Positions 1 to 10,454 of a DNA stretch of 64,000 bases are shown in pieces. The DNA is from Uranotaenia lowii. Lineage: Eukaryota; Arthropoda; Insecta; Diptera; Culicidae. Each line of letters begins with the position of its first letter. The stretch's first letter is position 1. The position numbers and the translations under genes were made by a program. The stretch lies in NCBI RefSeq assembly GCF_029784155.1, contig NC_073691.1, positions 142,220,433-142,284,432 on the forward strand, given 5' to 3'. The notes beneath the pieces are model-generated. The model was given only the letters and a program-made list of their open reading frames with translations, had not been told where the DNA came from and did no database searches.

Positions 1-345
1 TTTTATTAGTTTTAGCAAAATTTGAATCTGGACCTAGTTTCCCTAGTTTGAAGCTTTAACTTCAAAGTTGAATAATCCATTTCCTCCTCGTGATGGGTCC
101 AAATGGAGTTCGAATAGCGAACCCAAAATCAATCCCTAGAAATCGGACTTAATTTTGAGTATGTATGAGTATTTTTTAAATGGATTCTGATTTAAAACGT
201 GAGCCATTTCATACAAATGTAAATTTTAAGGAAACTGCGCTCAGCATCAGAGGCGCTTTGGCCGTTAAATTGCTTCATGCAATAGTTTATAGAAGGCTGT
301 GCACTGTGCTGTTTGAAATAATCAAAATTGTTATTAGTTATTTAT
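1..345. other. AT-rich sequence, no gene seen
   Basis: I see no convincing reading frame or repeat boundary here. It is AT-rich flanking DNA up to the left arm of the fold-back element. Confidence 0.5.
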
Positions 346-1131
346 AATTTCTCAAACTCTGGGTACTAAATGGTTCATTTTAGTTCAAAACTCATCCATG
401 ATTTTCTGCAGCTATTTTGAATAATTTTTACATAAGTTAATTTGAACTTTTATGTTTGTATGGAAAAATTAATTATTGTGTTTAGAAAAATCAACAACAT
501 TTTTGTTTTTCTCTTAAACCGAGTCTGCTTTGTGCCAATTTATAAAATCATTAAAGGGAAATTTTCACTAAACAACTTTGAAGAAGATTTTGACCTCATA
601 TCTTATAAGGCAAAAACCTTATTAGCTGTTAAAGAGGGTTAGGTCTTTTGGCATTGAAAAAGAATCAATTCAACTGGCATCACTGCTTGAGCCAAGCTTG
701 AAGTAATGCTTGAAAATTAGTCATGCAATACTTTGACAGGCACCAGCAGTGATGTCAGAAGAATTGAAAGTTTTTCAATGCCAAAAAAAAAAATATGTAT
801 ATTCAACAGCTAATAACGTTTTTGCCTAATATGTAAGATACAAAGTTAAGGTCTTCGACAAAGTTTTTCAGTGGAAATTTTCTTTAATGAGTTCATAAAT
901 TGGCACAAAACCCATTATCAGGCTCGGTTCCAGAGAAAAAACAAAAATTTTGTTGATTTTTCAGAGCAAAATTTTCAATTTTCCCGTACAAACATAAAAC
1001 TCTAAAAATACTCATGTGAACGTTACTTTAAGGTTCTGCAAAAAAAATCATGGATGAGTTTTCAATCAAAACGAAGCTTTAAAGACCCCAGGGTTTGGGA
1101 AATTCAAAAATGACCCCAAATCGACTCAGTC
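346..1131. repeat. Fold-back element, copy 1 of the GACTGAGTCGATTTGG family
   Basis: Two arms of about 300 bp face each other. The left arm (about 346-650) reads 'aatttctcaaactctggg' and on to a Phe/Lys-rich AT tract. The right arm (about 775-1131) is its reverse complement and ends in GGTTTGGGAAATTC...CGACTCAGTC, followed by TA. About 120 bp of loop lies between them. The left arm lacks the outermost ~25 bp seen in copies at 46.9 and 59.1 kb. A short open frame at 442-642 is part of the arm and not a gene. This is a non-coding, probably non-autonomous DNA element with TA target duplication. Confidence 0.75.
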
Positions 1132-2803
1132 TATCGTGACATGTCAAACAAAATGCCAATTTCAAAATAGAGGATGCAACGACTCCCAGCATATTTCTTT
1201 TGATAAGAAAAGGTTAAAAAGCTCCATCATTTTGAATTAGGCTTATCTCAAAATTGAGGCTAATGAAGAAAATTTGATTTCAATTTGGCAAAGTGGCTGT
1301 TGCAGGTTCAATTTGTTGCCATTGCTACTCATGAATAAATTTTTATCGAGCCATGTGACTTCTCTCAGTCTTTATCTCTTTCTGGTGGTTTGGGACCATT
1401 GACCAAAAATTGTGCAGTGAACCTCATTTCCAAACCCGATCCCAGCACCAATTATCGCTCATTAACTACCGATTATGGCACAATCACAGCGAATCACCAG
1501 ACGCAGGTCAGTTCAACTTGATCAACTGCTCGATTGGCAGCTGATTTGTGACTTCATTTGACCCCACCGAACAATCGAACCTACTTTTTTAGTAGTTACA
1601 GCTCAATTATTGAATAACATCGCATCGCAGAGGAGCATAATTTATGCATCATACCTCAGCGGCACAATTATATTATATTCGGCAGCGAGGTGGTCTTTTT
1701 CTATTTTATATTTTTTGTTCAGAAGAAACACAAACGCCGATTGATGGAAGTCATAATTTTTTGAATCATTCGTTGGTTGGCTGGATGGCTGGCTGGCAGC
1801 CAGTTGGCAACCGTACTAATTAGCCGCCCATAATGAAGTTATCACCTGGAGGCCCGCGTTTTTTGCCGAATTCTCTAAAGGGGTCTCGATTCGATTTCGA
1901 AGCCACTTCAGCATGGATTGAGAAAAGCACCTTTCATTCGCGCTCGCACGCAGGGGAGGTCGAATTGGAATTTTAGTTTTGAATGAATTTGCAATCGGGT
2001 TGCAGAGTCTCTTTTCCTTGCATTAAAAAAGAATAAATTCAATTGAATTGTGAAGATAACACTCGAAAGCAATTCGTATTATTCATCGTTTTTCAATCCA
2101 AATCGCAGTACCAAACGCCTGAATTTTTCCATTCGATTAAAATTTTCAATACATGGCAACCGTGCGAAGCCCACCTGAAATGACTGAATGAATTGTTACA
2201 CGCCAGTTGTTGCTGTTGGTTGGCATGGAACGAAGCACTTTCGGCGGGTTATGCAAAAAAAGTGAAAGAAAATGAAATCAAACAAGCATTCAACATTTCG
2301 TTGGTCGGGTTTTGTTGTTGTTTTTTGTACGTTAGCAAATTTTCCATCCAAATAAAGGAAAGAAAACCGAGAAAACAATTCCAATCATCTGGGCTGAATG
2401 GCTCGAAAAGCAATCCCGAGAAGGAATCTTCCAATAGAAACCGCCATCATTATGAGAGTTGGCCATAAAGGAAACGACAATTGGCGTGAGAAAAATGCCA
2501 AATTTTTACTTTTCAATCTGGAGCCGTCCAGGGGACTGAAGCTACCGAATGCAAGTTGACGGGGCACTGTGGTTAGGGCGATAAAAAAAATTTGGGGACA
2601 ATTACCGCATCAAAGTTATGCAATCCTAACGGTAAAATTTTTCAATTTATGGGTTCGATTTCCTGTACAGGGTGCTTAACACTCAAAGGGCCAAAGGCAT
2701 TTTTTGCTTTTGGGAAGGGCAAAAATCTGTTGATTCGCAAATGAGCTAGGATTTTCTGAAAATTGAACAAAATATCAAATCACATCATTCCGTACATATA
2801 TAA
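1132..2803. other. Unassigned, mostly unique sequence
   Basis: No gene is recognised. From about 1340 to 2560 the sequence is less AT-rich and shows no repeat shared with the rest of the window. Short frames here (for example 2193-2468) have no domain and low-complexity composition. It could be intronic or intergenic host DNA. Confidence 0.4.
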
Positions 2804-3249
2804 ATGTACGTCTTACGTGTATGTCTTACTAAGCGAATAAAGAGAATAGACTTCGACACTCGACCAGTATAACTTTCATACACGCCAGGTTGTCTCCTGT
2901 AGCTCTGCGACGTAGTTCTACCTCCCCGTGGTGCAGAGTGGAAACGTGTCTACAGAATTGACCAGCTGTAGATGTACGGCCAAGAGAACTACACGTCACA
3001 CTTGGTACAGTCAGTTGCGGCGAGCTGCGTGCCGAGGGTGACAAAACGTGGTGTGACTGGGCACCCTGGTACCAGTGCTCAGTTGCAAGAGGGAGGGGTC
3101 GTAACGTGTATCGGGTAGTCGCGACCCCGATATGCGGGACGACCAAATGTTTGGCGAGTTTCGATCGATCTGCCTTTCGGGGAGGTTCCTGGCCCCGATT
3201 CGCGGATACGACCGACTCACGACAGACAGAGGGGCCTTGTGCCGTAACA
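2804..3249 (+). mobile_element. LTR-like segment (possible 5' or solo LTR)
   Basis: A clearly GC-richer block begins with TGTACGTC, carries an AATAAA signal near 2836 and ends GTAACA just before a primer-binding-site-like motif. TG...CA ends of about 445 bp, an internal polyadenylation signal and an adjacent PBS are the usual anatomy of a retrotransposon LTR. No gag or pol frame follows, and no second full LTR was found in the window, so it would be a truncated element. Open frames on both strands (such as 2829-3428 minus) look like by-products of GC-rich sequence. An alternative is GC-rich satellite or host leader DNA. Confidence 0.4.
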
Positions 3250-3251
3250 TG

Positions 3252-3265
3252 TGGCGCCCAGTGGA
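3252..3265 (+). other. Primer-binding-site-like motif
   Basis: TGGCGCCCAGTGGA starts a few bases after a CA end. LTR retroelement primer-binding sites begin with TGG (complement of tRNA CCA), and TGGCGCCC is the lysine-tRNA type. The match is by motif only. Confidence 0.4.
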
Positions 3266-3331
3266 TGGGCCTCAGGTTGGGTCTCGAAGAGTCGAGATGG
3301 AGAAAAAGGATATGTGTGGTTATCTCCAGAC

Positions 3332-3600
3332 CCGAGGAGAGGCGAGTCGTTCTCGTCTCGAATTGGGTCAAGAGACGGAACGATCGAGGGCTCTCGAGAC
3401 ACGAGGAGAGGTGGTAGAGTCGCCTCAAGTCGTGTCAAGAGGAGGTATGTGAGGAGGTCTTGAGTCACGAGGAGAGACGGGCCAAGACGGCTCAAATTGT
3501 GACAAGAGACCGAATGTGAGAGGGTCTCGAGTCGTGAGGAGGGGCGTGTCATGACGTCACGAACTGCGACGAGAGGCCACATGTGGGACTCGAGTCACGA
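3332..3600 (+). repeat. Degenerate 66-bp tandem repeat, about four units
   Basis: Units start near 3332, 3401, 3467, 3534 and 3597, each opening with a variant of CGAGGAGAG and closing with CTCGAGTC or CTTGAGTC. The period is 63-69 bp. The array lies directly downstream of the PBS-like motif, where retroelement leaders sometimes carry tandem repeats. Frames across it are compositional. Confidence 0.65.
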
Positions 3601-3940
3601 GTAGCGGCTAACGGACTGCCAACCCGTAAGTCGTGAATCGTGACAAAGAGTGGTTGAGATTGCTGGTGTAGTACGAATAAAACGAGTATTTGCCGTGGAG
3701 CGCATTGCGCGAGTATGGTCTCCCATCATGGGTAAAGCCTTCGTTGCTAGGTCCGGATGGGAATTATGGCCAGAGGCCCCAGGTGGATTTTATGGCGTAG
3801 GGGTACATAGTATCATGAGTCGTCCAATTGCACCCATGGACCCAGAGTAGCAAACTGGGGGGACGCGGTGGCTCGCCGTGCCTTGGAATGCAATCCGTAA
3901 AAAGGATTTACCACCTGGGTGATCAACTAATAAAAAAAAG
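3601..3940. other. GC-rich continuation, no gene recognised
   Basis: The sequence keeps the higher GC content of the island. Frames such as 3650-3850 show no recognisable domain. It may be leader or degraded internal sequence of the LTR-like element. Confidence 0.35.
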
Positions 3941-3941
3941 G

Positions 3942-4031
3942 TTGTCTCCTGTAGTAGAATGTCAATACATGGGCCCCGGAGAGGCGCAAGATGTAGGTTC
4001 AAGTCCTACAAGGAGACAAGACGATTTTTTT
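3942..4031 (+). ncRNA. tRNA-like hairpin / tRNA-derived relic with T-run
   Basis: TTGTCTCCT (3942-3950) pairs over nine bases with AGGAGACAA (4011-4019), like an acceptor stem. A canonical T-arm GTAGG-TTCAAGT-CCTAC lies just inside, and TAGTAGAATG resembles an A box. A run of seven T follows at about 4025, as for Pol III termination. The anticodon arm does not fold cleanly, so this is more likely a SINE head or tRNA pseudogene than a functional tRNA. The 16-mer AGGTTGTCTCCTGTAG also occurs at 2886-2901 in the LTR-like block. Confidence 0.4.
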
Positions 4032-4313
4032 CCGCATGTTTTTCAACATCAATTTTCATCTTATCTAGTCCCTGAAATTTCATCTAACACAGTTGGATTC
4101 ATTTCTCTACAAAAAAGTTCAGAAGATAATAACTGATTCAAAGCTCAGAAGTTGAATTGAAAGTTACAGTTGTTTGAGTTTAAAGGACTGACTATTTTCG
4201 ACTTTGTACCTTAAATTGTTAATATTGGTCAAAATTCATTCCTTTAAGAGATCCAGTCCGTTAGGTTTCGAACATTTTTGTCGGTAGAATCGATACAAAA
4301 TTCCCAAAATATA
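4032..4313. other. AT-rich spacer, nothing seen
   Basis: No gene or repeat recognised. Confidence 0.5.
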
Positions 4314-5022
4314 CACTCAGAAAAATACTATTATGTATGCCATAAGATTCTCTTATGAAGTGGCGCCATAAGAAAAATTAATGAAATTCATAAGATTGTC
4401 TTACGCGAATGAATTCTGAAGATGAACGCCTACTTCAATGAGAGGTTGTTGCTTTTCATAAGAGATTCTTATGGAAACAGTAAATCACTTTCTAATAAGA
4501 AAAATTCTCGATATTTCATGCTGAAAACATTCACTTTATTGTTTGCAAAATTTGTTTAAAATTAAATTCTTCATGGTCACCATCAGCAGCGCATCAACAG
4601 ACAGCTCCATCAAAGTTTTTTTTGCCGCATCTTAATCTTCGACCTTTCGTTTTTTGCCGATCAGCTTGCTGAAAAGTAAACAAATAATGTATTTTAGTTT
4701 ACTAATATATTCAACGTTCACACCAAAAACATCAAATCGAACTTACCATTCCGGAGATAACAATAACATTTAACATTGAAGGAAAACTATAATAACTATG
4801 AACTGGCGATTGCTTCGTACTGTTAGATGATGAAAAAAAACTGATGCTATGAATGAATGTGTTCATCATTTTTTCACAATGCCGTTTCTTCTATTTTTCA
4901 TAAGAACATCGTATGAAAATTGAAAGAATTTCATAAGACTCTTATGAAAAATTAGTTTGGACGCAAAAAAGTGGTTCATAAGATGTATCTTATGAAATTT
5001 ATAATAAGATTTCCTCTTAGTG
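4314..5022. mobile_element. TA-flanked MITE, family A copy 1
   Basis: The 709-bp element starts CACTCAGAAAAATAC and ends in the imperfect inverse ATTTCCTCTTAGTG, with TA on both sides. It is nearly identical throughout to 9742-10454. Inside are many short inverted words built on ATAAGA/TCTTAT (for example CATAAGATTCTCTTATG). Apparent frames (4866-5078 minus) are not conserved as genes. Non-autonomous; superfamily not certain (TA duplication fits Tc1/mariner-like elements). Confidence 0.8.
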
Positions 5023-5401
5023 TAGAATAACCACTTGTTTTTGTTAAGTGTGCTTAAACCAAATATGAGCTTAAGCACTGCATAGTGGTAAAAAATACCA
5101 CACGACTATTTTCGAGAGCTTAGTTTCAATAAGTATGAAATTTTAAGAAATAACTGAAATAAATATGAATATTTATTATTTTCGACAATACTGTGTAAAT
5201 TTTCAGACCTTCAGGCTGAAGAAAAGGGTATCTTTCAGAGCTTACAGAGTAAAGAATAAAGAATGAGGAAATTATGCAGTTTGATTAGGTATTATAGCTC
5301 AAATGGCAAATTTCTTAGTGCTAGAGGAAAATCTCTTAAAAACCCTTTAAAACCCTTGGAATAATAGAAAACGCCTTTAAATGCAGTTATTTATTCAAAT
5401 A
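5023..5401. other. AT-rich spacer, nothing seen
   Basis: No gene or repeat boundary is recognised in this stretch. Confidence 0.5.
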
Positions 5402-5639
5402 TGTCGTGATTTTTCGAATCTCAATTCAGAGATTCACTCAAACACGTCTGTCGCTCGCAAGAATAGATCAATGACTGACTTTGTTTTGTTTGTTTGTCAA
5501 GTGCTTCCAAAATAGCAAATGTTATCATAGAAATTTATTTTATTTTATTCATCTACAGTGTTGCCGAATACAACTATTATTTTATTTTATTCCTAATTAA
5601 ATTTTATTTATTTTCTGTACATTCTTCATCTCATCCCTA
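5402..5639 (+). repeat. Left ~238-bp direct repeat flanking the minisatellite
   Basis: This segment (TGTCGTGATTTTTCGAATC ... CTTCATCTCATCCCTA) recurs in the same orientation at 7428-7658 with only scattered differences. Both copies include CAGTGTTGCCGAATACAAC. Same-orientation repeats at both ends suggest an LTR-like (TRIM) structure. TG starts the repeat but no CA end is evident, so a segmental duplication around the array is equally possible. Confidence 0.7.
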
Positions 5640-6186
5640 CATTCTTTCTCACCTCTATTCTTAATTAAAACTTTTCACACGTCAACATTTATTTTTTTTC
5701 TTTAGAGCAAAATTTTATTTACCAAATATCCTAAATTTTTATTCCATATTCCACATCCTACAAATTTTATTTAATTTCTGCTTATCCTTCATCACTTTTC
5801 TACATTCCTTCTCAACTCTATTCTCAATAGAATCTTTAATTTACCGACTTTTGTTTTTCTAAAATACAAAATTTTATATCCCAAATATCCCTCATCTCAA
5901 TTCTTTATTCCATTCTCTGCAAAAGCTTTTCAAATCTAATTTTTTTTTGCATATTCTTCATTTCATCCGAAAATATTCTTCACAAACGCCTACCCAATTT
6001 GTGCTTTCTCTGTCGCTCTGCTTTTATTAACCAGAGCCGGATCAATCCGCAAAAAAAAACATTCTTAGCAACAGCTTTCTCAAACTGTGCTTTCCTTGTT
6101 ACTCTGTCTCTGTTTATCAGAGCCGGAATGATTCGATAGTATTCTAAGAAACAGTCTGCCCAACCAGAAGGCTTGTTCAAAACAAA
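5640..6186. repeat. Pyrimidine-rich segment with a local duplication
   Basis: A strongly T/C-skewed tract runs to about 5970. An imperfect ~75-bp tandem duplication follows at about 5998-6145, where 'gtgctttctctgtcgctctg' is repeated as a variant and each copy carries 'cagagccgga'. It leads directly into the minisatellite. No gene. Confidence 0.5.
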
Positions 6187-7405
6187 CAATCAGCAGCAGC
6201 AGCCTTAAATATCTGCGCTTTCAACGCCTATTCCGTCTTATTCCACCGGAAGTCCAAATCAAAACAATCAGCAGCAGCAGCCTTAAATATCTGTGCTTCT
6301 AACGGCAATTCCGTCTTATTCCACCGGAAGGGCAAATCAAAACAATCAGCAGCAGCAGCCTTAAATATCTGCGCTTCTAACGGCAATTCCGTCTTATTTG
6401 GAAGGCCAAATCAAAACAATCAGCAGCAGTAGCCTTAAATATCTGCGCTTTTAACGGCAATTCCGTCTTATTTCCACCGGAAGGCCAAATCAAAACAATC
6501 AGCAGCAGTAGCCTTAAATATCTGCGCTTTTAACGGCAATTCCTTCTTATTTCCACCGGAAGGCCAAATCAAAACAGTCAGCAGCGGCAGCCTTAAATAT
6601 CTGTGCTTCTAACGGCAATTCCGTTTCATTCCACCGGAAGGCCAAATCAAAACAATCAGCAGCAGCAGCAGCCTTAAATATCTGCGCTTTTAACGGCAAT
6701 TCCTTCTTATTTCCACCGGAAGGCCAAATCAAAACAATCAGCAACAGCAGCCTTAAATATCTGCGCTTCTAACGGCAATTCCGTCTTATTTCCACCGGAA
6801 GGCCAAATCAAAACAATCAGCAGCAGCAGCTTTAAATATTTGCGCTTCTAACGGCAATTCCGTCTTATTTCCACCGGAAGGCCAAACCAAAACAATCAGT
6901 AGCAGCAGCCTTAAATATCTGCGCTTCTAACGGCAATTCCGTCTTATTTCCACCGGAAGGCCAAATTAAAACAATCAGCAGCAGCAGCCTTAAATATCTG
7001 CGCTTTTAACGGCAATTCCGTCTTATTTCCAACAGAAGGCCAAATCAAAACAATCAGCAGCAGCAGCCCTAAACATCTGCACTTCTAACGGCAATTCCGT
7101 CTTATTTCCACCGGAAGGCCAAATCAAAACAATCAGCAGCAGCAGCCTTAAATATTTGCGCTTCTAACGGCAATTCCGTCCTATTTCCACCGGAAGGCCA
7201 AACCAAAACAATCAGCAGCAGCAGCCTTAAATATCTGCGCTTCTAACGGCAATTCCGTGTTATTTCCACCGGAAGGCCAAATCAAAACAATCAGCAACAG
7301 CAGCCTTAAATATCTGCGCTTCTAACGGCAATTCCGTCTTATTTCCACCGGAAGGCCAAATCAAAACATCAGCAGCAGCAGCCTTAAATATCTGCGCTAT
7401 TTGTG
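6187..7405. repeat. Minisatellite, ~78-bp unit, about 16 copies
   Basis: Units begin with CAATCAGCAGCAGCAGCC and run through TTAAATATCTGCGCTTCTAA to CACCGGAAGGCC. Starts are near 6187, 6264, 6342, 6417, 6497, 6576, 6652, 6738, 6815, 6893, 6971, 7050, 7128, 7207, 7286 and 7363. The unit length is a multiple of three, so the minus strand reads through in places (a 65-residue stretch at 6547-6744 repeating FDLAFRWN and FKAAAADC). One-base length changes between units (TATTCC versus TATTTCC) break the frame, so I do not call a protein. Confidence 0.9.
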
Positions 7406-7427
7406 CTTATTCTACCAACGACGCCAT

Positions 7428-7658
7428 TGTCGTGATTTTTCGAATCTCAATTCATGAATTCACTCAAACACGTCTGTCGCTCGCAAGAATAGATCAATGA
7501 CTGACTTTGTTTTGTTTGTTTGCTGCCAAAATTGCAAATGTTGTCATAGAAATTTATTTTATTTTATTCATCTACAGTGTTGCCGAATACAACTATTATT
7601 TTATTTTATTCCTAATTAAATTTGATTTATTTTCTGTATATTCTTCATCTCATCCCTA
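7428..7658 (+). repeat. Right ~231-bp direct repeat flanking the minisatellite
   Basis: This is the second copy of the 5402-5639 repeat. It carries a few substitutions and a short internal deletion (GTTTGCTGCC in place of a longer GTCAAGTGCTTCC stretch). Confidence 0.7.
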
Positions 7659-7985
7659 AAAAATAGAAGCATTATTATTGACTTTTACACAGTAAATTTA
7701 AAGAAATAATCTTGAATTTTCGCCTTGAACTGATCTCCTCGATCAATCACGGAGTAGCAACCATTGGCGAGGTAGAACTTGTTCTGCTTAGCCACGCCTG
7801 CGATCATGGAAATTGAAGTGCGTAAGTTGAACGAACTCCAATAAAATATGTTATCAGAATTCTTCTTTAATTTTTGTGGTATAAACAAGTTGCAAATGAA
7901 TTATCATATCTTAGTACTTCAAGTTAAATGATTTAAAGTGGATATGAGTAGTCAATTAAAGTAAGCTAAGAAAAAATCTTAATTT
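7659..7985. other. Unassigned sequence
   Basis: No gene is recognised; a 67-residue minus frame at 7685-7888 has no recognisable motif. Confidence 0.4.
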
Positions 7986-8690
7986 TTCGTAGAAAAAATA
8001 AGCAGTAAGCGCTCCGACTTTAAGGAGGGGGCTCCCATACAAAATTAAAAAAAAATGACACAATTTAAATAATTTTCGGAAACTACTAACTAACCAATCA
8101 TCGTGAAATTTGGTGTGTAGCCGTTTTCAAGACCGGAAATGGTTTTTATACTAGTTTCTTATCTCTTCGAATCCAAAAAGAGGGGGCTCCCATACAAAAT
8201 TAACAGAAATTTGGACATATTCGGACAATTTTCGGAAACTACTAAACTGATCAAAGTGATGAATTTTGGTGCGTACCGTTTTCATGACCGAGAATGGTTT
8301 TATACTACTTTCAAACCTCTCCAAATCTGAAAAACGGAGGCTTCCATAAAAAATTAACAGAAATTTGGCAAATTTCAAACAATTTTCGGAAACTACTAAA
8401 CCGATCAACGTGAAATTTGGCCGTTCTCAAGACCAGGAATGATTTCTATAATATTTTGAAATCCCACCTTACCCAAAAAGGGGGGCTTCCATACAAAACT
8501 AAATAAATTTGACAAAATTCGAACAATTTTCAGAAACTACAGAACACATCGTGAAATTTGATGTGTAGCCATTTTCAAGACCGGATATGGTTTTTATAAT
8601 GGTTTTTATAATAGTTTCAAACCACTCTGAATCCAAAAAAAGGGGGGCTCCCGTACAAATTTAACAAAAAATTGACTACATTTTTAAAAA
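7986..8690 (-). repeat. Tandem array, ~150-bp unit, five degenerate copies
   Basis: The word GGGGGCTCCCATACAAAATTAA recurs, with changes, near 8025, 8180, 8335, 8480 and 8642. Each is followed by AATTTTCGGAAACTACTAA and a GTGAAATTTG...TTTTCAAGACC block. The same signature appears on the other strand at 27.55-28.95 kb. Such arrays commonly sit inside Helitron-like elements, but no ends are visible here. Frames such as 8139-8330 follow the repeat period and are not genes. Confidence 0.7.
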
Positions 8691-8880
8691 TCTTTGAAGG
8701 ATTTCAGTTTTAAATTTATGAACGTACGCGTTTTGACATGATGAGATGATTTATTGAACTGACAAATAAATTTTAACAAAATTAGAAGATATGTTGTATT
8801 GAGGGTTGCTTCATCTTTAAAAGAATGGAGGATTTCATATTCAATACATGTAACATTAGACTATGTAACATGTAACATTA

Positions 8881-9075
8881 GAGTCGATTTGGGGTCATTT
8901 TGGGATTTCTCAAACCCTTGGGTCTAAAAAGCTTCGTCTTGGTCAAAAACTCATCCATGATTTTTTGCAAAATTTTGAAGTAACGTTTACATGAGTAAAT
9001 TTGAACTTTAAGGTTTGTATGGGAAAATTGAATATTTTGTACTGAAAAATCAACATCATTTTTGTTTCTTTTTTT
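8881..9075 (+). repeat. Single arm of the GACTGAGTCGATTTGG fold-back family
   Basis: GAGTCGATTTGGGGTCATTT starts an arm that matches the left arms at 46.93 and 59.08 kb through the 'catccatgattttttgcaaa' and 'gaaaaatcaacatcattttt' words. The partner arm is absent, so this copy is truncated at about 9075. Confidence 0.7.
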
Positions 9076-9741
9076 TTGTTTCAGTTTTTTAGATAGAATT
9101 GCCAGGATTTGTCCGGTCCGGATACGTCCGGAAAAATTCTGGCAAAAATTAATATGGACTAACAAAAATAAAAACTGATGAAAGGTTGAAGGCTGGAACA
9201 AATATCAATTTCTTCTTTTGTCACCCCCCCCCCCCCCCCTCCCTTCGAAATTTTCAAAAAACCCGAAGGGGAAATAAATAAAGCTTAAAGTAATATATGT
9301 AAATTTCAATTAAAAATTCCAATATCTGAAAGATTACAAGACCAAAACCCAAATTTAAGAAGATGGAAGTTATGTCTCCTTTCATTTTCTTGATTTGATT
9401 GAATTATTCGATTAAAAATAACATGATTTATAAGTTTTGTGCAACGATATACTATGCAAGTTGGTTGCATGCAAGCTTTTGTGAAAGTTATTCCAATTTA
9501 TTTGTTTTTTTGCATTATTTTTCATTGTCCCCCCCTCGCGGTGATCAAACTCCGAGTGACAAAAGAAGGATTTGAAATTTGTTCCGGCCTTATTTGGGCT
9601 GAATATTTAGAAACATTTTGTTGACATTCAATGCAAACCGCTCATTTTGAAAAATTAACGTTATAAATTTCATAACAAAATTTTATTCCACAGAATTTTA
9701 CACAACACTTAAGACAGCTCAATAAAAAAACTAAACTTGTA
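9076..9741. other. Unassigned, contains a long poly-C run
   Basis: No gene is recognised. An uninterrupted run of C lies at about 9223-9239, a likely site of length variation or assembly uncertainty. Confidence 0.45.
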
Positions 9742-10454
9742 CACTCAGAAAAATACTATTATGTATGCCATAAGATTCTCTTATGAAGTGGCGCCATAAG
9801 AAAAATTAATGAAATTCATAAGATTGTCTTATGACGCGAATGAATTCTGAAGATGAACGCCTACTTCAATGAGAGGTTGTTGCTTTTCATAAGAGATTCT
9901 TATGGAAACAGTAAATCACTTTCTAATAAGAAAAATTCTCGATATTTCATGCTAAAAACATTCACTTTATTGTTTGCCAAATTTGTTTAAAATTAAATCC
10001 TTCATGGTCACCATCAGCAGCGCATCAATAGACAGCTCCATCAAAGTTTTGTTTTGCCGCATCTTAATCTTCGACCTTTCGTTTTTTGCCGATCAGCTTG
10101 CTGAAAAGTAAACAAATAATGTATTTTGGTTTACTAATATATTCAACGTTCACACCAAAAACATCAAATCGAACTTACCATTCTGGAGATAACAATAACA
10201 TTTAACATTGAAGGAAAACTATAATAACTATGAACTGGCGATTGCTTCGTACTGTTAGATGATGAAAAAAAACTGATGCTATGAATGAATGTGTTCATCA
10301 TTTTTTCACAATGCCGTTTCTTCTATTTTTCATAAGAACATCGTATGAAAATTGAAAGAATTTCATCAGACTCTTATGAAAAATTAGTTTGGACGCAAAA
10401 AAGTGGTTCATAAGATGTATCTTATGAAATTTATAATAAGATTTCCTCTGAGTG
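9742..10454. mobile_element. TA-flanked MITE, family A copy 2
   Basis: This is the sister copy of 4314-5022 in the same orientation. It starts CACTCAGAAAAATAC, ends ATTTCCTCTGAGTG, and is flanked by TA. The 3' end pairs better with the 5' end here (CTGAGTG) than in copy 1 (CTTAGTG). Differences from copy 1 are few, so both inserted recently or were duplicated. Confidence 0.8.

Noticed and set aside
2829..3428. A 199-residue minus-strand frame and overlapping plus-strand frames
   Set aside because: They lie in the GC-rich island with 66-bp tandem repeats, overlap one another on both strands, and show no recognisable domain. Composition explains the lack of stops.
3942..4019. Functional nuclear tRNA gene
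   Set aside because: The acceptor and T-arm are good, but the anticodon arm does not fold, so I kept it only as a tRNA-like relic.
6187..7405. CRISPR array
   Set aside because: The whole ~78-bp unit repeats with no unique spacers, and the genome is eukaryotic. It is a minisatellite.
5402..7658. Confident call of an LTR retrotransposon
   Set aside because: No CA end, primer site or coding interior is visible, and the possible AAATA target duplication is low-complexity.
7986..8690. CRISPR-like evenly spaced repeats
   Set aside because: The spacers between the conserved words are themselves related, so this is a degenerate tandem array.
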